Assembly: GCA_027488135.1 (NCBI GenBank)
Contig: JAIYCH010000089.1
Location: forward strand, 1 to 64,000
Length of the DNA: 64,000 nt
Reading direction: 5' to 3'
Origin: Saprospiraceae bacterium
GTDB taxonomy: Bacteria; Bacteroidota; Bacteroidia; Chitinophagales; Saprospiraceae
Both the position numbers and the translations under genes were made by a program. The notes beneath the pieces are model-generated. The model worked only from the letters and a program-made list of their open reading frames with translations, did no database searches and was not told the DNA's origin. This document shows, piece by piece, positions 54,369-63,830 of the stretch (its first letter is position 1; the number at the start of each line of letters is the position of its first letter).

Positions 54369-55823
54369 TTAAAGAGGCTCAAATAAAGCATCCATATTTA
54401 TCTGATTTTGTACTTTACCGACATAGTACTCATTTTCCTTTACCCCAAAAGTGGTTAACATAGTCACAAAAACGGACTTTTTTGTCTTTGTGTTTTCAAG
54501 AAATGTCCAGCGTTTCTGTTTCAACTCCTCGGCATATTTTTTATCAATGACAAATTCCTTTATTGAAAATTTTATTTCTATCAGATTTATACATTTGTCA
54601 TTTCTGTCAAATAATAAATCCACTTGTGCTCCTTTTAAATCGCTGGATGATTGCGACGCATACCTCCAAATAGAATGTTCTGTATAGATTCCTGAAATAC
54701 CTAATGCTTTTTTAATTTGAGGTATGTGTTTAATACATATATTCTCAAAAGCAAGAGCACTCCAAACCATCCAGGAGGTGCTGGTCGATTTTGAAATCCA
54801 GGTTCCAACACCCGTTGACTTACTTTTTTCGATAAATTTTAAGTAAAAAAGCGAATATTCATCTGATAATTTAAATATGATATCCCTGTGTTTTTTTCCA
54901 AAGGGAAAATAATCAATGATAAATCCAGATTCCATTAATTCATCCAATACAGTAGTTAGCGTTCCGCCCGTTTTAACACCACCTATTTCTATCAATTCAT
55001 TTCTACTTAATCCTGAGGGTTTATTTGCTAAGGCTTTTACAACCTCAAGATGCTTATCTGCCCTGTCAAATAAAGCAACGTAAAGTTCTTGAAACTCATA
55101 AAATAATGGGCCATCCTTGTTAAAGCACAATCGATCAATAGCCTGGGTGGAACTTTCTCCAGCTTTAATTTCTTTCAAATATTGGGGAATTCCTCCCATG
55201 GCCATATATAATTCAATAATTTGATATCTATCCAGATTTATCCCATTCTTTATTAAAAGACGTTCCGTTTCATATAAACTAAATGGCATCAAGCGGATTC
55301 GTCTTGTCAATCTATTATGTAAGCCGCCTTTATTTCGCAAGATATTTTGTATCATCCATGAGGCTGCGGATCCACAGATTACAATAATAATATGATCAAA
55401 TCTCGAAGCCCATGCATTCCAAAAATGATCAAATGCTTGTAAAAACTTAGATCTTGGGGTATCTAACCATGGAAATTCATCTAAAAATATAACTTTTTTG
55501 CCTTTGTTTAAATCTTTCTCTAGTAATTCAGCTAATTGCCAAAAGGCATCAATCCAAGATTTGGCTACCTGTAGTTTTGAAGACGGTTTAAAGGTAGAAA
55601 CTAAAACCCGACTAAAATTTTTCAATTGGTCACTTAACGAAGCGTCTTTTACCCCTGTAAAATCAAACACCATCTGATTCGAATAAACAGATCGTATCAG
55701 AAATGTTTTACCAACACGCCTTCGACCATATACAGCTATTAATTCAGCCTGATCAGATTTCAATGCCTCCTTTAAAACGGAAATTTCTGCTTCTCTCCCA
55801 ACTATTTTCGAGGGTTCATTCAT
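54369..55823 (-). CDS. AAA+ ATPase with nuclease-like C-terminal domain (ATPase/DUF234 type)
   Basis: This 484-residue protein has an AAA-type ATPase (GRRRVGKT, K39; Walker B IFLDEFPWL, D115 and E116), a winged-helix-like segment (GLSRNELIEIGG, about 273-284) and a C-terminal PD-(D/E)xK-like region (QVDLLFD, then LIEIKFS, about 400-420). This order defines the archaeal-type ATPase/DUF234 group, which is widespread in anaerobes and Bacteroidota with no assigned function. No neighbour suggests a partner. A long palindrome lies 31 bp upstream. Confidence 0.85.
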   Translation of the reverse strand: MNEPSKIVGREAEISVLKEALKSDQAELIAVYGRRRVGKTFLIRSVYSNQMVFDFTGVKDASLSDQLKNFSRVLVSTFKPSSKLQVAKSWIDAFWQLAELLEKDLNKGKKVIFLDEFPWLDTPRSKFLQAFDHFWNAWASRFDHIIIVICGSAASWMIQNILRNKGGLHNRLTRRIRLMPFSLYETERLLIKNGINLDRYQIIELYMAMGGIPQYLKEIKAGESSTQAIDRLCFNKDGPLFYEFQELYVALFDRADKHLEVVKALANKPSGLSRNELIEIGGVKTGGTLTTVLDELMESGFIIDYFPFGKKHRDIIFKLSDEYSLFYLKFIEKSKSTGVGTWISKSTSTSWMVWSALAFENICIKHIPQIKKALGISGIYTEHSIWRYASQSSSDLKGAQVDLLFDRNDKCINLIEIKFSIKEFVIDKKYAEELKQKRWTFLENTKTKKSVFVTMLTTFGVKENEYYVGKVQNQINMDALFEPL

Positions 55824-55853
55824 TGTGTTGTATTAAAATTATATAAATATACA

Positions 55854-55903
55854 TTATAATCAGCCATAAGTATATTTTTTATACTAGTTATGGCTGATTA
55901 TAA
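55854..55903. repeat. 50-bp palindrome upstream of the AAA+ gene and araB
   Basis: TTATAATCAGCCATAA (55854-55869) and TTATGGCTGATTATAA (55888-55903) are perfect 16-bp arms. The intervening 18 nt contain a second inverted pair (GTATA/TATAC), so the whole region can form a long stem with a 3-nt bulge. It lies 31 bp upstream of the AAA+ start and 93 bp upstream of araB. Confidence 0.85.
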
Positions 55904-55995
55904 GCAGCAAATATTAAATGGGTTAAAATGAAAATCCTTCTTTAATTTTAGTATTTTAGCTTTATTTAATGGTATTCATTTTCAGGTTAATTACT

Positions 55996-57663
55996 ATGAA
56001 TAAATATGTTTTCGGTGTAGATTTTGGTACTGATTCAGTCCGTTCACTACTGGTAAATGCGCTGAATGGAGAGGAAATAGCCACCTCCGTTTTTTATTAC
56101 CCGCGTTGGAAAAATCAACTTTTTTGTCATCCCGGTTTGAATCAGTTTCGACAACATCCGATGGATTATCTTGAAGGATTGACCTACACCATAAAAGCTT
56201 GTCTTCAAGGACTTAGTGAGGAAATAATTCAAAATATAAAAGGCATTTCAATTGATACAACAGGTTCAACGCCTGTTGCCGTTGATGAATCTGGCACTCC
56301 CCTTTCCTTGCTTCCCGAGTTTGCTGATAATCCAAATGCCATGTTTATTTTATGGAAAGATCATACCAGTATTGTGGAAGCGGAGGCTATCAATCATTAT
56401 AATCGACAAAGTAATACCGATTATTTGCAATATGTTGGAGGGATATATTCTTCCGAATGGTTTTGGGCAAAATTGCTTCATATTTTAAAAACAGATGAAA
56501 AAATAAGATCTAATATCGCCAGTTTTGTGGAGCATTGTGACTGGATACCTTTTGTTTTAACAGGCGGAAAAAACCTGAAAGAATTAAAACGAGGCATTTG
56601 TGCGGCTGGTCATAAAGCGTTATGGTCGGAATCTTTTGATGGGTATCCTCCCAATGAATTCTTTAATGGTATTAATCCCTTGCTATATGGATTTACAGCA
56701 AAATTGGATCAAAATATATATGCCACAGATTGTGCCGCTGGAATAATAGCGCCTGAATGGTCGGAAAAATTAGGACTACCTCTTGATGTAACCATTGGCA
56801 TTGGTGCTTTTGACGCTCATGTTGGTGCCGTTGGCGGTCAAATTGAACCTTTTTATCTAAGCAAAGTAATGGGCACATCCACCTGCGATATGATGGTTGT
56901 TTCATCTAAAGACTTGAATAATAAGTGTGTTAAAGGAATTTGTGGACAGGTAAAAGGATCTATTTTACCCAGCTTATATGGTTTAGAAGCAGGCCAATCG
57001 GCCTTTGGTGATGTTTACGCCTGGTTTAAAAACCTGCTGCTTAAACCGACCATGCAAATTATTGAAGAATCTGCGATGCTATCTGAAGATCAAAAGAAAG
57101 AATTAATACAATCACTGGATTCAAATTTATTGGGCATACTTTCACAACAAGCTGACGAATTACCCTTTGAAATATCATCAACCTTAGCTGTGGACTGGCT
57201 AAATGGTCGAAGAACACCTGATGCAGAACAACGATTAGAGGGTGCCATCTCCCATTTGAATTTAGGAACTGAAGCATCCCACGTATTTAGAGCCTTAGTA
57301 GAAGCTACTTGTTTTGGATCAAAAGCAATTGTTGAACGTTTCAGAAATGAAGGAATTCCGGTTAAAGGAATCATCGGCTTAGGAGGGGTAGCAAAAAAAT
57401 CGCCTTTTATTATGCAAATGTTAGCTGACGTGCTAAATATGCCAGTTAAAGTACATAAAAGTGAACAAACTTGTGCCCTCGGCGCTGCCATGTTCGCTGC
57501 AACAGCCGCTGGAATCTATTCTCAAGTTGAACTAGCTATGCAAGCTATGGGTGCTGGATTTGAAAAAACATATTATCCCAATCAGGAAAAAGTAGATTTG
57601 TATCAGAGGAGGTATCAAAAATACCTATCGCTGGGTAACTATCTGGAAAAAAACTTAATGTAG
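55996..57663 (+). CDS. araB: Ribulokinase
   Basis: AraB (555 residues) phosphorylates L-ribulose. The FGGY fold shows FGVDFGTDSVRS at the N-terminus, SIDTTGSTPVAVD, and the C-terminal GLGGVAKKSPFIMQMLADVL with the ATP-binding glycines. The longer frame begins at ATG 55969, but MNKYVFGVDFG at 55996 places the first strand correctly. araD follows 3 bp after the stop. Confidence 0.95.
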   Translation: MNKYVFGVDFGTDSVRSLLVNALNGEEIATSVFYYPRWKNQLFCHPGLNQFRQHPMDYLEGLTYTIKACLQGLSEEIIQNIKGISIDTTGSTPVAVDESGTPLSLLPEFADNPNAMFILWKDHTSIVEAEAINHYNRQSNTDYLQYVGGIYSSEWFWAKLLHILKTDEKIRSNIASFVEHCDWIPFVLTGGKNLKELKRGICAAGHKALWSESFDGYPPNEFFNGINPLLYGFTAKLDQNIYATDCAAGIIAPEWSEKLGLPLDVTIGIGAFDAHVGAVGGQIEPFYLSKVMGTSTCDMMVVSSKDLNNKCVKGICGQVKGSILPSLYGLEAGQSAFGDVYAWFKNLLLKPTMQIIEESAMLSEDQKKELIQSLDSNLLGILSQQADELPFEISSTLAVDWLNGRRTPDAEQRLEGAISHLNLGTEASHVFRALVEATCFGSKAIVERFRNEGIPVKGIIGLGGVAKKSPFIMQMLADVLNMPVKVHKSEQTCALGAAMFAATAAGIYSQVELAMQAMGAGFEKTYYPNQEKVDLYQRRYQKYLSLGNYLEKNLM

Positions 57664-57666
57664 CCA

Positions 57667-58368
57667 ATGAAATATTTTAAATCTTTAAAAAAGGAATGTT
57701 ATCAAGCCAACATGCAATTACCCGCTTTAGGTCTTGTCCTGTTTACTTTTGGAAATGTAAGCGTGGCAGACCATAAAAACAAAGTTTTTGCCATAAAACC
57801 AAGCGGTGTTCCATATAATGAACTCACCCCACAAAAGATGGTTATTGTCGATTTTGATGGTCGCATTATAGATGGAAAACTCAGACCATCTTCAGATACA
57901 AAAACCCACGCTTTCCTTTATAAAAACTGGGGCCAGATAAACAGTATTGTCCATACTCATTCAACGTACGCAACGGCCTGGGCACAAGCCCAACGAGAAA
58001 TTCCTATTTATGGAACAACACATGCCGATCATTTAACAGAGGCAGTGCCTTGCGCTCCCCCTATGAACGATGAAATGATACAAGGCGATTATGAAATGGA
58101 AACAGGACAACAGATTATTCAACATTTCCTTGAAAAAAATTTAGATTATCAGGAAATTGAAATGATTCTCGTTGGAAATCATGCGCCATTCACCTGGGGA
58201 AAAAATAGCCAAAAAGCCCTTTATAATGCTGCCGTTTTGGAAGAGATTGCCCGAATGGCCTGGTTAACAGAACAGATAAATCCGCAAGCGCCATTGCTTA
58301 AAGATGCTTTGATTAAAAAGCATTTTGAAAGGAAGCATGGTCCTGATGCCTATTATGGACAACAATAA
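57667..58368 (+). CDS. araD: L-ribulose-5-phosphate 4-epimerase
   Basis: AraD (233 residues) is a class II aldolase-fold zinc enzyme making D-xylulose-5-phosphate. Visible are the N-terminal TFGNVSV, the metal-site [22 protein letters not shown] and GNHAPFTWG. It lies 3 bp after araB and 10 bp before araA, so all three are one operon. Confidence 0.95.
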   Translation: MKYFKSLKKECYQANMQLPALGLVLFTFGNVSVADHKNKVFAIKPSGVPYNELTPQKMVIVDFDGRIIDGKLRPSSDTKTHAFLYKNWGQINSIVHTHSTYATAWAQAQREIPIYGTTHADHLTEAVPCAPPMNDEMIQGDYEMETGQQIIQHFLEKNLDYQEIEMILVGNHAPFTWGKNSQKALYNAAVLEEIARMAWLTEQINPQAPLLKDALIKKHFERKHGPDAYYGQQ

Positions 58369-58378
58369 ATCATTGATA

Positions 58379-59866
58379 ATGGATTCGTTTAAAAAACTTG
58401 AAATTTGGTTCCTAACGGGAAGCCAACATTTATATGGGCAGGAAACACTAAATAAAGTAGCAGAAAATGCACAGCACATTGTGCATTATCTTAAAAATAA
58501 CCTACCCATTCAGTTGATTTTCAAACCTGTATTAAAGTCATCGGAAGAAATCTACCAACTCATTCTCGATGCCAATTATAACACTGATTGTATTGGCATT
58601 ATCAGCTGGATGCATACGTTTTCACCTTCAAAAATGTGGATTAACGGATTAAAGATTTTAAATAAACCATTGTGTCACCTCCATACCCAATTCAATCGCG
58701 ATATTCCATGGAATGATATTGATATGGATTTTATGAATCTAAATCAATCTGCACATGGAGACCGTGAATTTGGATTTATATTGTCAAGAATGAAAATACC
58801 CCGAAAGGTAATTGTAGGACATTGGCAAAATGAGCGTATAGCCAATCAATTAAATGATTGGAGTAGGGCAATATTAGGTTGGCATGATCTTCAGAATGCC
58901 AAATTTGTGCGTTTTGGTGATAATATGAGACAAGTCGCTGTTACCGAAGGAGATAAAGTGGAGGCTCAAATAAAGTTTGGTTTTCATGTAAATACTCATG
59001 GTATGGGTGATTTGGTCTCGGAAATCGAACAGGTTAAAGCATCAGAGATTGACGATCTGTGTGAAGTTTACAAAAATGAATATCATTTATCAAAATCACT
59101 GGGAAAAAATGGTATTCTTTACCAATCACTTAGGGAGGCTGCAAAAATAGAGTTAGGATTAACTTATTTTTTGACAAAGGGACAGTATAAAGGATTTACT
59201 ACCACTTTTGAGGATTTACATGGATTGACGCAACTGCCAGGCATATCGGTTCAGCGTTTAATGCAAAAAGGATTTGGCTTTGGCGCTGAAGGTGATTGGA
59301 AAACGGCAGCTTTGCTACGTGCAATGAAAACCATGAGTATTGGATTAGCTGGTGGGAATTCCTTTATGGAAGATTACACTTATCATTTTGAACCAAATAA
59401 TGAAATGATATTAGGGGCACACATGTTGGAAATTTGTCCCAGCATTGCTCACGAAAAACCCTCCTGTGAAATTCATCCCTTAGGTATTGGTGGAAAATCT
59501 GATCCGGTCAGACTTGTTTTCAATGTCATGGGAGGTAAAGCGCTGAATGCCTCTCTGATAGATCTTGGTCATAGATTCCGTCTTTTAGTGAATGAGGTAG
59601 AAGCCGTAACCCCCGTCCATAATTTACCTAAACTTCCCGTTGCCAGGGTTTTATGGAAACCTCAACCTGATATGGAAACGGCTTGTGCTGCCTGGTTACT
59701 GGCAGGTGGAGCTCATCACACAGTGTATAGTCAAAATATAGGCACAGAAATATTACAGGATTTTGCAGAAATAGCCGAAATAGAACTCGCTTTAATCAAT
59801 AAAGAAATGGGGAATATTAATCATTTTAAAAATGAGCTAAGGCAAAATGAAGCTAGTTATAAGTAA
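58379..59866 (+). CDS. araA: L-arabinose isomerase
   Basis: AraA (495 residues) converts L-arabinose to L-ribulose. Typical blocks are [42 protein letters not shown], the Glu-containing [19 protein letters not shown] and [10 protein letters not shown]. The chosen start (ATG 58379) gives the normal family length; the frame stays open upstream into araD. The stop TAA at 59864-59866 is part of the left 7-bp direct repeat flanking an inserted element. Confidence 0.95.
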   Translation: MDSFKKLEIWFLTGSQHLYGQETLNKVAENAQHIVHYLKNNLPIQLIFKPVLKSSEEIYQLILDANYNTDCIGIISWMHTFSPSKMWINGLKILNKPLCHLHTQFNRDIPWNDIDMDFMNLNQSAHGDREFGFILSRMKIPRKVIVGHWQNERIANQLNDWSRAILGWHDLQNAKFVRFGDNMRQVAVTEGDKVEAQIKFGFHVNTHGMGDLVSEIEQVKASEIDDLCEVYKNEYHLSKSLGKNGILYQSLREAAKIELGLTYFLTKGQYKGFTTTFEDLHGLTQLPGISVQRLMQKGFGFGAEGDWKTAALLRAMKTMSIGLAGGNSFMEDYTYHFEPNNEMILGAHMLEICPSIAHEKPSCEIHPLGIGGKSDPVRLVFNVMGGKALNASLIDLGHRFRLLVNEVEAVTPVHNLPKLPVARVLWKPQPDMETACAAWLLAGGAHHTVYSQNIGTEILQDFAEIAEIELALINKEMGNINHFKNELRQNEASYK

Positions 59867-60269
59867 AATACTAAAGTTTCGGAGCAAATTATCCTACCAT
59901 TTTATAAGCATATTTAATGCTGTCAAAATGAATTTCAAACTATTTTTTCATTTGTCTATCTCATTTTCTATACGATTGACGTAATTTATTTCTCAACTGG
60001 CATTAAATTCAAGAAAATAATAACCTTGCTGTGTTATCTGATTTAACTTAAGTTTTTAGAGGTTTTTAATAAAATATTTGAAACGAATCAATATTTTGCA
60101 ACTTCAGAGGTATTTGTAAAAAGTTTACTCTCTTGTATTTTTAGATAAGTTGGCAATGTGCTTTTAACTAACTAAAAAACAATGATTTGTGTTAAAAAAA
60201 TACAACTTTTTTATCATTTCATTTAGCTGAAAATCAGCTTTTTATCAAGTCCGAAACTTTAGTAAAATA
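59864..60269. mobile_element. Candidate MITE-like element with 13-bp terminal inverted repeats
   Basis: CTAAAGTTTCGGA (59871-59883) and its exact reverse complement TCCGAAACTTTAG (60250-60262) bound a 392-bp AT-rich segment with no open reading frame of note. Outside the repeats the same 7 bases, TAAAATA, occur at 59864-59870 and 60263-60269, as expected for target-site duplication. The segment resembles a non-autonomous element (or an eroded IS). The left duplication includes the araA stop codon. No similar termini were seen elsewhere in the window. Confidence 0.65.
60225..60243 (+). terminator. Terminator-like hairpin inside the candidate element
   Basis: AGCTGA (60225-60230) pairs with TCAGCT (60234-60239) and is followed by TTTTT. 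It could end transcription of the ara operon. Confidence 0.6.
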
Positions 60270-60367
60270 TTAATTTTAACTAACCATAAAATATGCTGAC
60301 TTTAAAGTAAAATAACGTCCATTTTCGTTGACTAATTAATGAAGCCTATGGTCAATATGCAACTAAA

Positions 60368-60842
60368 TTACTTTAAAGCAAGGTTTATGAATTCAATAAT
60401 ATCGTCCTTAAACTGTTTACCTGATACCGGATCTATATACATCATGTGACCAGATTCATAATATTTAAAAATAATATTACTTTGAATGTGCTTTTCTTAA
60501 CCCATGTGTTTAAGTGTATATTCGGCGGAATAAAAAGGGGGTTGCCAAATCATAGTAACCATTAATGGCTAAAACTCTTAACGATGGATTACGACGCATA
60601 ACCTCAGCTAAATCAACCGCGGTGTTGGGTGTAATTGGATCCCAGTTAACATGATTTTTCTTATGTTTCTAATCCCAGGTAAATCCTGGTGTACTATATG
60701 CCAATGTCTTATAAGTCAACATTTTATTGACCTTAAGATTGTTATAATAGTAATCTAAAAAAGCGGAAATATAAGGAGGACTAATGCTACTGCTTTGTGG
60801 GTCATAGGAGGTTCCTTCACTTAATAAATTCTCATTGATGCC
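60368..60842 (-). pseudogene. Decayed 3' remnant of a serine carboxypeptidase (peptidase S10) gene
   Basis: Read on the minus strand this yields recognisable carboxypeptidase sequence in pieces: NENLLSEGTSYDPQSSS, FLDYYYNNLKV, AINGYYDLATPF (catalytic Asp) and KYYESGHMMYIDPVSGKQF (catalytic His), ending at a natural stop at 60368-60370. It is broken by an in-frame TAG (60669-60671), a frameshift at the A5G5 run (60533-60541) and an in-frame TAA (60497-60499). The N-terminal two thirds, including the nucleophile Ser, are absent. It is clearly non-functional. Confidence 0.88.
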
Positions 60843-60931
60843 TTTATATCAAATTCAATACCTATTTTTAAAAAAATAAAAAGTATTTTAGGAATCTATT
60901 TAAAGTTTAGTATTAATAACTAATCAATAGT

Positions 60932-63556
60932 ATGAAACTCATAACGCATTTATCTATAGTAATTTTCATTTTAAGTTGCCTCGCTTTGGCAAACGCACAG
61001 CAACCCACCTCTCCATTAGTTCATTCATTTCAGACTTTTAAAGATCTGAGGGGAAAAAGTGATTTCAAATTAAGCTGGGTTCCTTTAGGTCCAACGTTGA
61101 ATAGCGCCAGAGCTGATGTGGTGCATGTGGACAAGGATAATCCTGGAACCATGTATGTTGGATTTGGCTCTGGTGGACTTTGGAAAACCACAAATAACGG
61201 ATTAAGCTGGAAATCTATCTTTGAAAATGAAGCCATTTTTAGTATTGGTGATTTTGCCGTAGCACCTTCAAATGCTGACATACTTTATTTAGGAACAGGC
61301 GAACATTTAAAAAAGCCCAGAAACTTCACCCTGCCTGGGACAGGCATGTATAAATCGGTGGATGCAGGAAAAACATGGCAACACATTGGATTGGATGATT
61401 CATGGTCTATTGGCGAAATAGCCATACATCCACGTAATCCTGATATTGTGTTGGTCTCAGTATTAGGGCATTTATGGACAAAAAATGAACATAGAGGCTT
61501 ATTTAGAACTGAAAATGGAGGTAAATCCTGGGATAAAGTATTATTTGTAGATGAAAAAACAGGCGGAAATGATATCATAATATCTGCATCTGATCCAAAT
61601 ATCATGTACACTACCCTGTGGGAAATAAATCCTGGTGTAAGCGGTCAAAATAGTGGCATTTATAAAAGTAAAGATGGAGGTAAAACATGGTTATCTTGTA
61701 AAACAGGATTACCCACTGGTCCGAATATTGGGAGAATAGGTATTACCGTTTCTTTTACAAATCCAAATAAAGCTTATGCACTCATTGATAATCTTAATAA
61801 TCCAAAGGAATTTACAGCAGAGGTATATAAAACAGAGGATGGAGGAACTACCTGGGCAAAAACACATGGGAATCCATTTAAAATATTTTCCGCCTACGGT
61901 TGGTATTTTACTAATATTACCATCAATCCTTTAAATGATGAGGAAATATTTTGCCTTGGAATTCGACTTGCTCGCAGTATTGATGGTGGAAAAACCTTTA
62001 CTTTTATTGGCGGTCAAGTACAACGGATGGCCCCAAGTATTGCTCAGGGTCTACATTTGGATCAATGTGAATTATGGATTAATTCTTATAATCCAAAACA
62101 TCTTGCTCTTGGAAACGATGGTGGATTTTATGTAAGCTATGATAAAGGTGATTCCTGGATGCATTATAATAATATCCCAGTTGGAGAATTTTACGATATT
62201 ACTATTGATACCAGCACTAACACTATTTATGGAGGAACACAAGATAATGCTACCGTATTTGGTCCAGCAAAAGAATTGAATACCCAATATAATGATCCCT
62301 GGAAATATGTTTGGATAGATCCATGGGATGGCGGTGATGGTTGTGTTTCCCAGATTGATCCTATTGATAAAAATGTTATTTATTATAGTCAGCAACATGG
62401 AGAAGTGGTTAGGTTAGATAAAAGTACAGATGAGGCAACCCGAATTATTCCTAAATTACCTGTTCACATAGAAGATACCCTTCACTTTAATTACGTAACT
62501 CCTTATTTTATATCTTCATTTCAACATCAAACCCTATATCAAGGAGGAAATTATATTTTCAAATCAATGGACAGAGGTGATACTTGGAAAGTAATCAGTC
62601 CAAATCTAACTAATTCGGCCAACAAGGAGAAAAAATCATTTGCTTCTGGTGCTTTTGTGGAATCGCAAATCAAAAAGGGACTTCTTTATGTGGGAACAGA
62701 CAGAGGTGCATTTTGGGTGTCCAAGAATGATGGTGCTTCCTGGGAAGAAGCTGATAAAAATTTGCCAAATCACTATATTAGAAGTATTTGCTCCTCCAGG
62801 TTTAAAGAGTCAAGGGTTTATATGGCTATGACAGGTATTAATACTGATGACCTACATAAATACTTGTTTGTTTCAGAAAATTATGGTTCGACTTGGATAA
62901 ACATTTCACACGGACTACCTGATGAACCATTAAATGTTATAATGGAAGATTCTAAGAATGAAAATATTCTATATGCAGGAAGTATTCGGGGTGTTTATAT
63001 ATCCATAGATAGAGGTCAAAATTGGTCTTGTCTGGGAAGTGAGCTGCCCCAAACTGCAGTGGCAGATTTAAAAATTAATGAAGTGACCATGGATCTTGTG
63101 GTAGCTACTCATGGAAGGGGCATATTTAAGCTCAACTTAAAACCAATTCATTCTTTAACAAATAATTCATTAGACACTAAAAAAGATCATTTATTTGAAG
63201 TAGAAACGATTCAAAGACCATGGTTCAATTCAAACGGTGGAGAAGCTAATTATAGAAGTTTTGAAAAAGCTGATTTTTCCTTCTGGTTGAAGGAAGCAAA
63301 AACAATCAAACTTGCTTTAATCAATAAAGTGAATAATGAGATTTGGCAAATCAATATAAATGGCAACAAAGGATTCAATCAATTTCGTTGGGACATTACA
63401 ACCGAAAAGAGAAAAAGTGATGCTCCCTATTTTGTTCACTATGACAAATTTATTGAAGCGGGAAATTACACCCTGCGTGCTTATTTTGGTGAAACGGTTG
63501 CAGACCAATCAGTTAAGGTAATTGAAGGAGTTTTACCTTACATTGAGAAGCATTAA
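60932..63556 (+). CDS. Exported BNR/VPS10 (sortilin-like) repeat protein, paralogue
   Basis: This 874-residue protein has a signal peptide (MKLITHLSIVIFILSCLALANAQ) and at least ten Asp-box motifs (for example SVDAGKTW, SKDGGKTW, TEDGGTTW, SMDRGDTW, SIDRGQNW). A C-terminal beta-sandwich (about 770-870) follows. It is a paralogue of the protein at 7789-10827 but shorter at the C-terminus. The function is unknown; exported scaffolding or binding is possible. It begins 90 bp after the pseudogene and has no clear -7 box. Confidence 0.85.
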   Translation: MKLITHLSIVIFILSCLALANAQQPTSPLVHSFQTFKDLRGKSDFKLSWVPLGPTLNSARADVVHVDKDNPGTMYVGFGSGGLWKTTNNGLSWKSIFENEAIFSIGDFAVAPSNADILYLGTGEHLKKPRNFTLPGTGMYKSVDAGKTWQHIGLDDSWSIGEIAIHPRNPDIVLVSVLGHLWTKNEHRGLFRTENGGKSWDKVLFVDEKTGGNDIIISASDPNIMYTTLWEINPGVSGQNSGIYKSKDGGKTWLSCKTGLPTGPNIGRIGITVSFTNPNKAYALIDNLNNPKEFTAEVYKTEDGGTTWAKTHGNPFKIFSAYGWYFTNITINPLNDEEIFCLGIRLARSIDGGKTFTFIGGQVQRMAPSIAQGLHLDQCELWINSYNPKHLALGNDGGFYVSYDKGDSWMHYNNIPVGEFYDITIDTSTNTIYGGTQDNATVFGPAKELNTQYNDPWKYVWIDPWDGGDGCVSQIDPIDKNVIYYSQQHGEVVRLDKSTDEATRIIPKLPVHIEDTLHFNYVTPYFISSFQHQTLYQGGNYIFKSMDRGDTWKVISPNLTNSANKEKKSFASGAFVESQIKKGLLYVGTDRGAFWVSKNDGASWEEADKNLPNHYIRSICSSRFKESRVYMAMTGINTDDLHKYLFVSENYGSTWINISHGLPDEPLNVIMEDSKNENILYAGSIRGVYISIDRGQNWSCLGSELPQTAVADLKINEVTMDLVVATHGRGIFKLNLKPIHSLTNNSLDTKKDHLFEVETIQRPWFNSNGGEANYRSFEKADFSFWLKEAKTIKLALINKVNNEIWQININGNKGFNQFRWDITTEKRKSDAPYFVHYDKFIEAGNYTLRAYFGETVADQSVKVIEGVLPYIEKH

Positions 63557-63593
63557 ATAAAAAAAACTCCGGAATTAAATAAATCCGGAGTTT
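63557..63593. terminator. Terminator between the BNR gene and tRNA-Arg
   Basis: AAACTCCGGA (63564-63573) pairs with TCCGGAGTTT (63584-63593). On the minus strand it runs into a long T-tract, so it ends the tRNA-Arg transcript; on the plus strand it may also serve the BNR gene. Confidence 0.85.
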
Positions 63594-63619
63594 GTATTTC
63601 TTTCTTAAAAATAAATATG

Positions 63620-63693
63620 TGATTCCGACAGGATTCGAACCTGTGACCTACGGATTAGAAGTCAGTTGCTCTATCCAGCTGAGCTACGGAACC
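63620..63693 (-). tRNA. tRNA-Arg (anticodon TCT)
   Basis: On the minus strand GGTTCCG (acceptor) pairs with CGGAATC, with one G.T pair. The anticodon loop is CTTCTAA, giving TCT. The anticodon stem ACTGA/TCCGT has a T-C mismatch at its third pair. T-arm ACAGG/CCTGT with TTCGAAT is normal. No encoded CCA. Confidence 0.9.
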
Positions 63694-63830
63694 GATTAGG
63701 CTGCAAAAATACATTATTTTTACAATTTTCACAATTTTTACTATAAAATTTTGAGTACAAAATAGCTAAATCTATCCTTTTATAGGCAACCCAAATATTT
63801 ATTACCCCGTTAATGTATAAAAATTAAACC

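Noticed and set aside
57090-57491. 133-codon open frame on the minus strand inside araB
   Set aside because: It is antisense to the FGGY-kinase C-terminus, with no motif and no upstream promoter.
59884-60249. Transposase gene inside the candidate element
   Set aside because: All frames inside the terminal repeats are broken by frequent stops and no transposase motif was recognised.
60932-63556. Sialidase or other glycosidase activity for the BNR-repeat proteins
   Set aside because: Asp-box motifs occur in many propeller proteins; the catalytic Arg/Glu/Tyr set of sialidases was not found.
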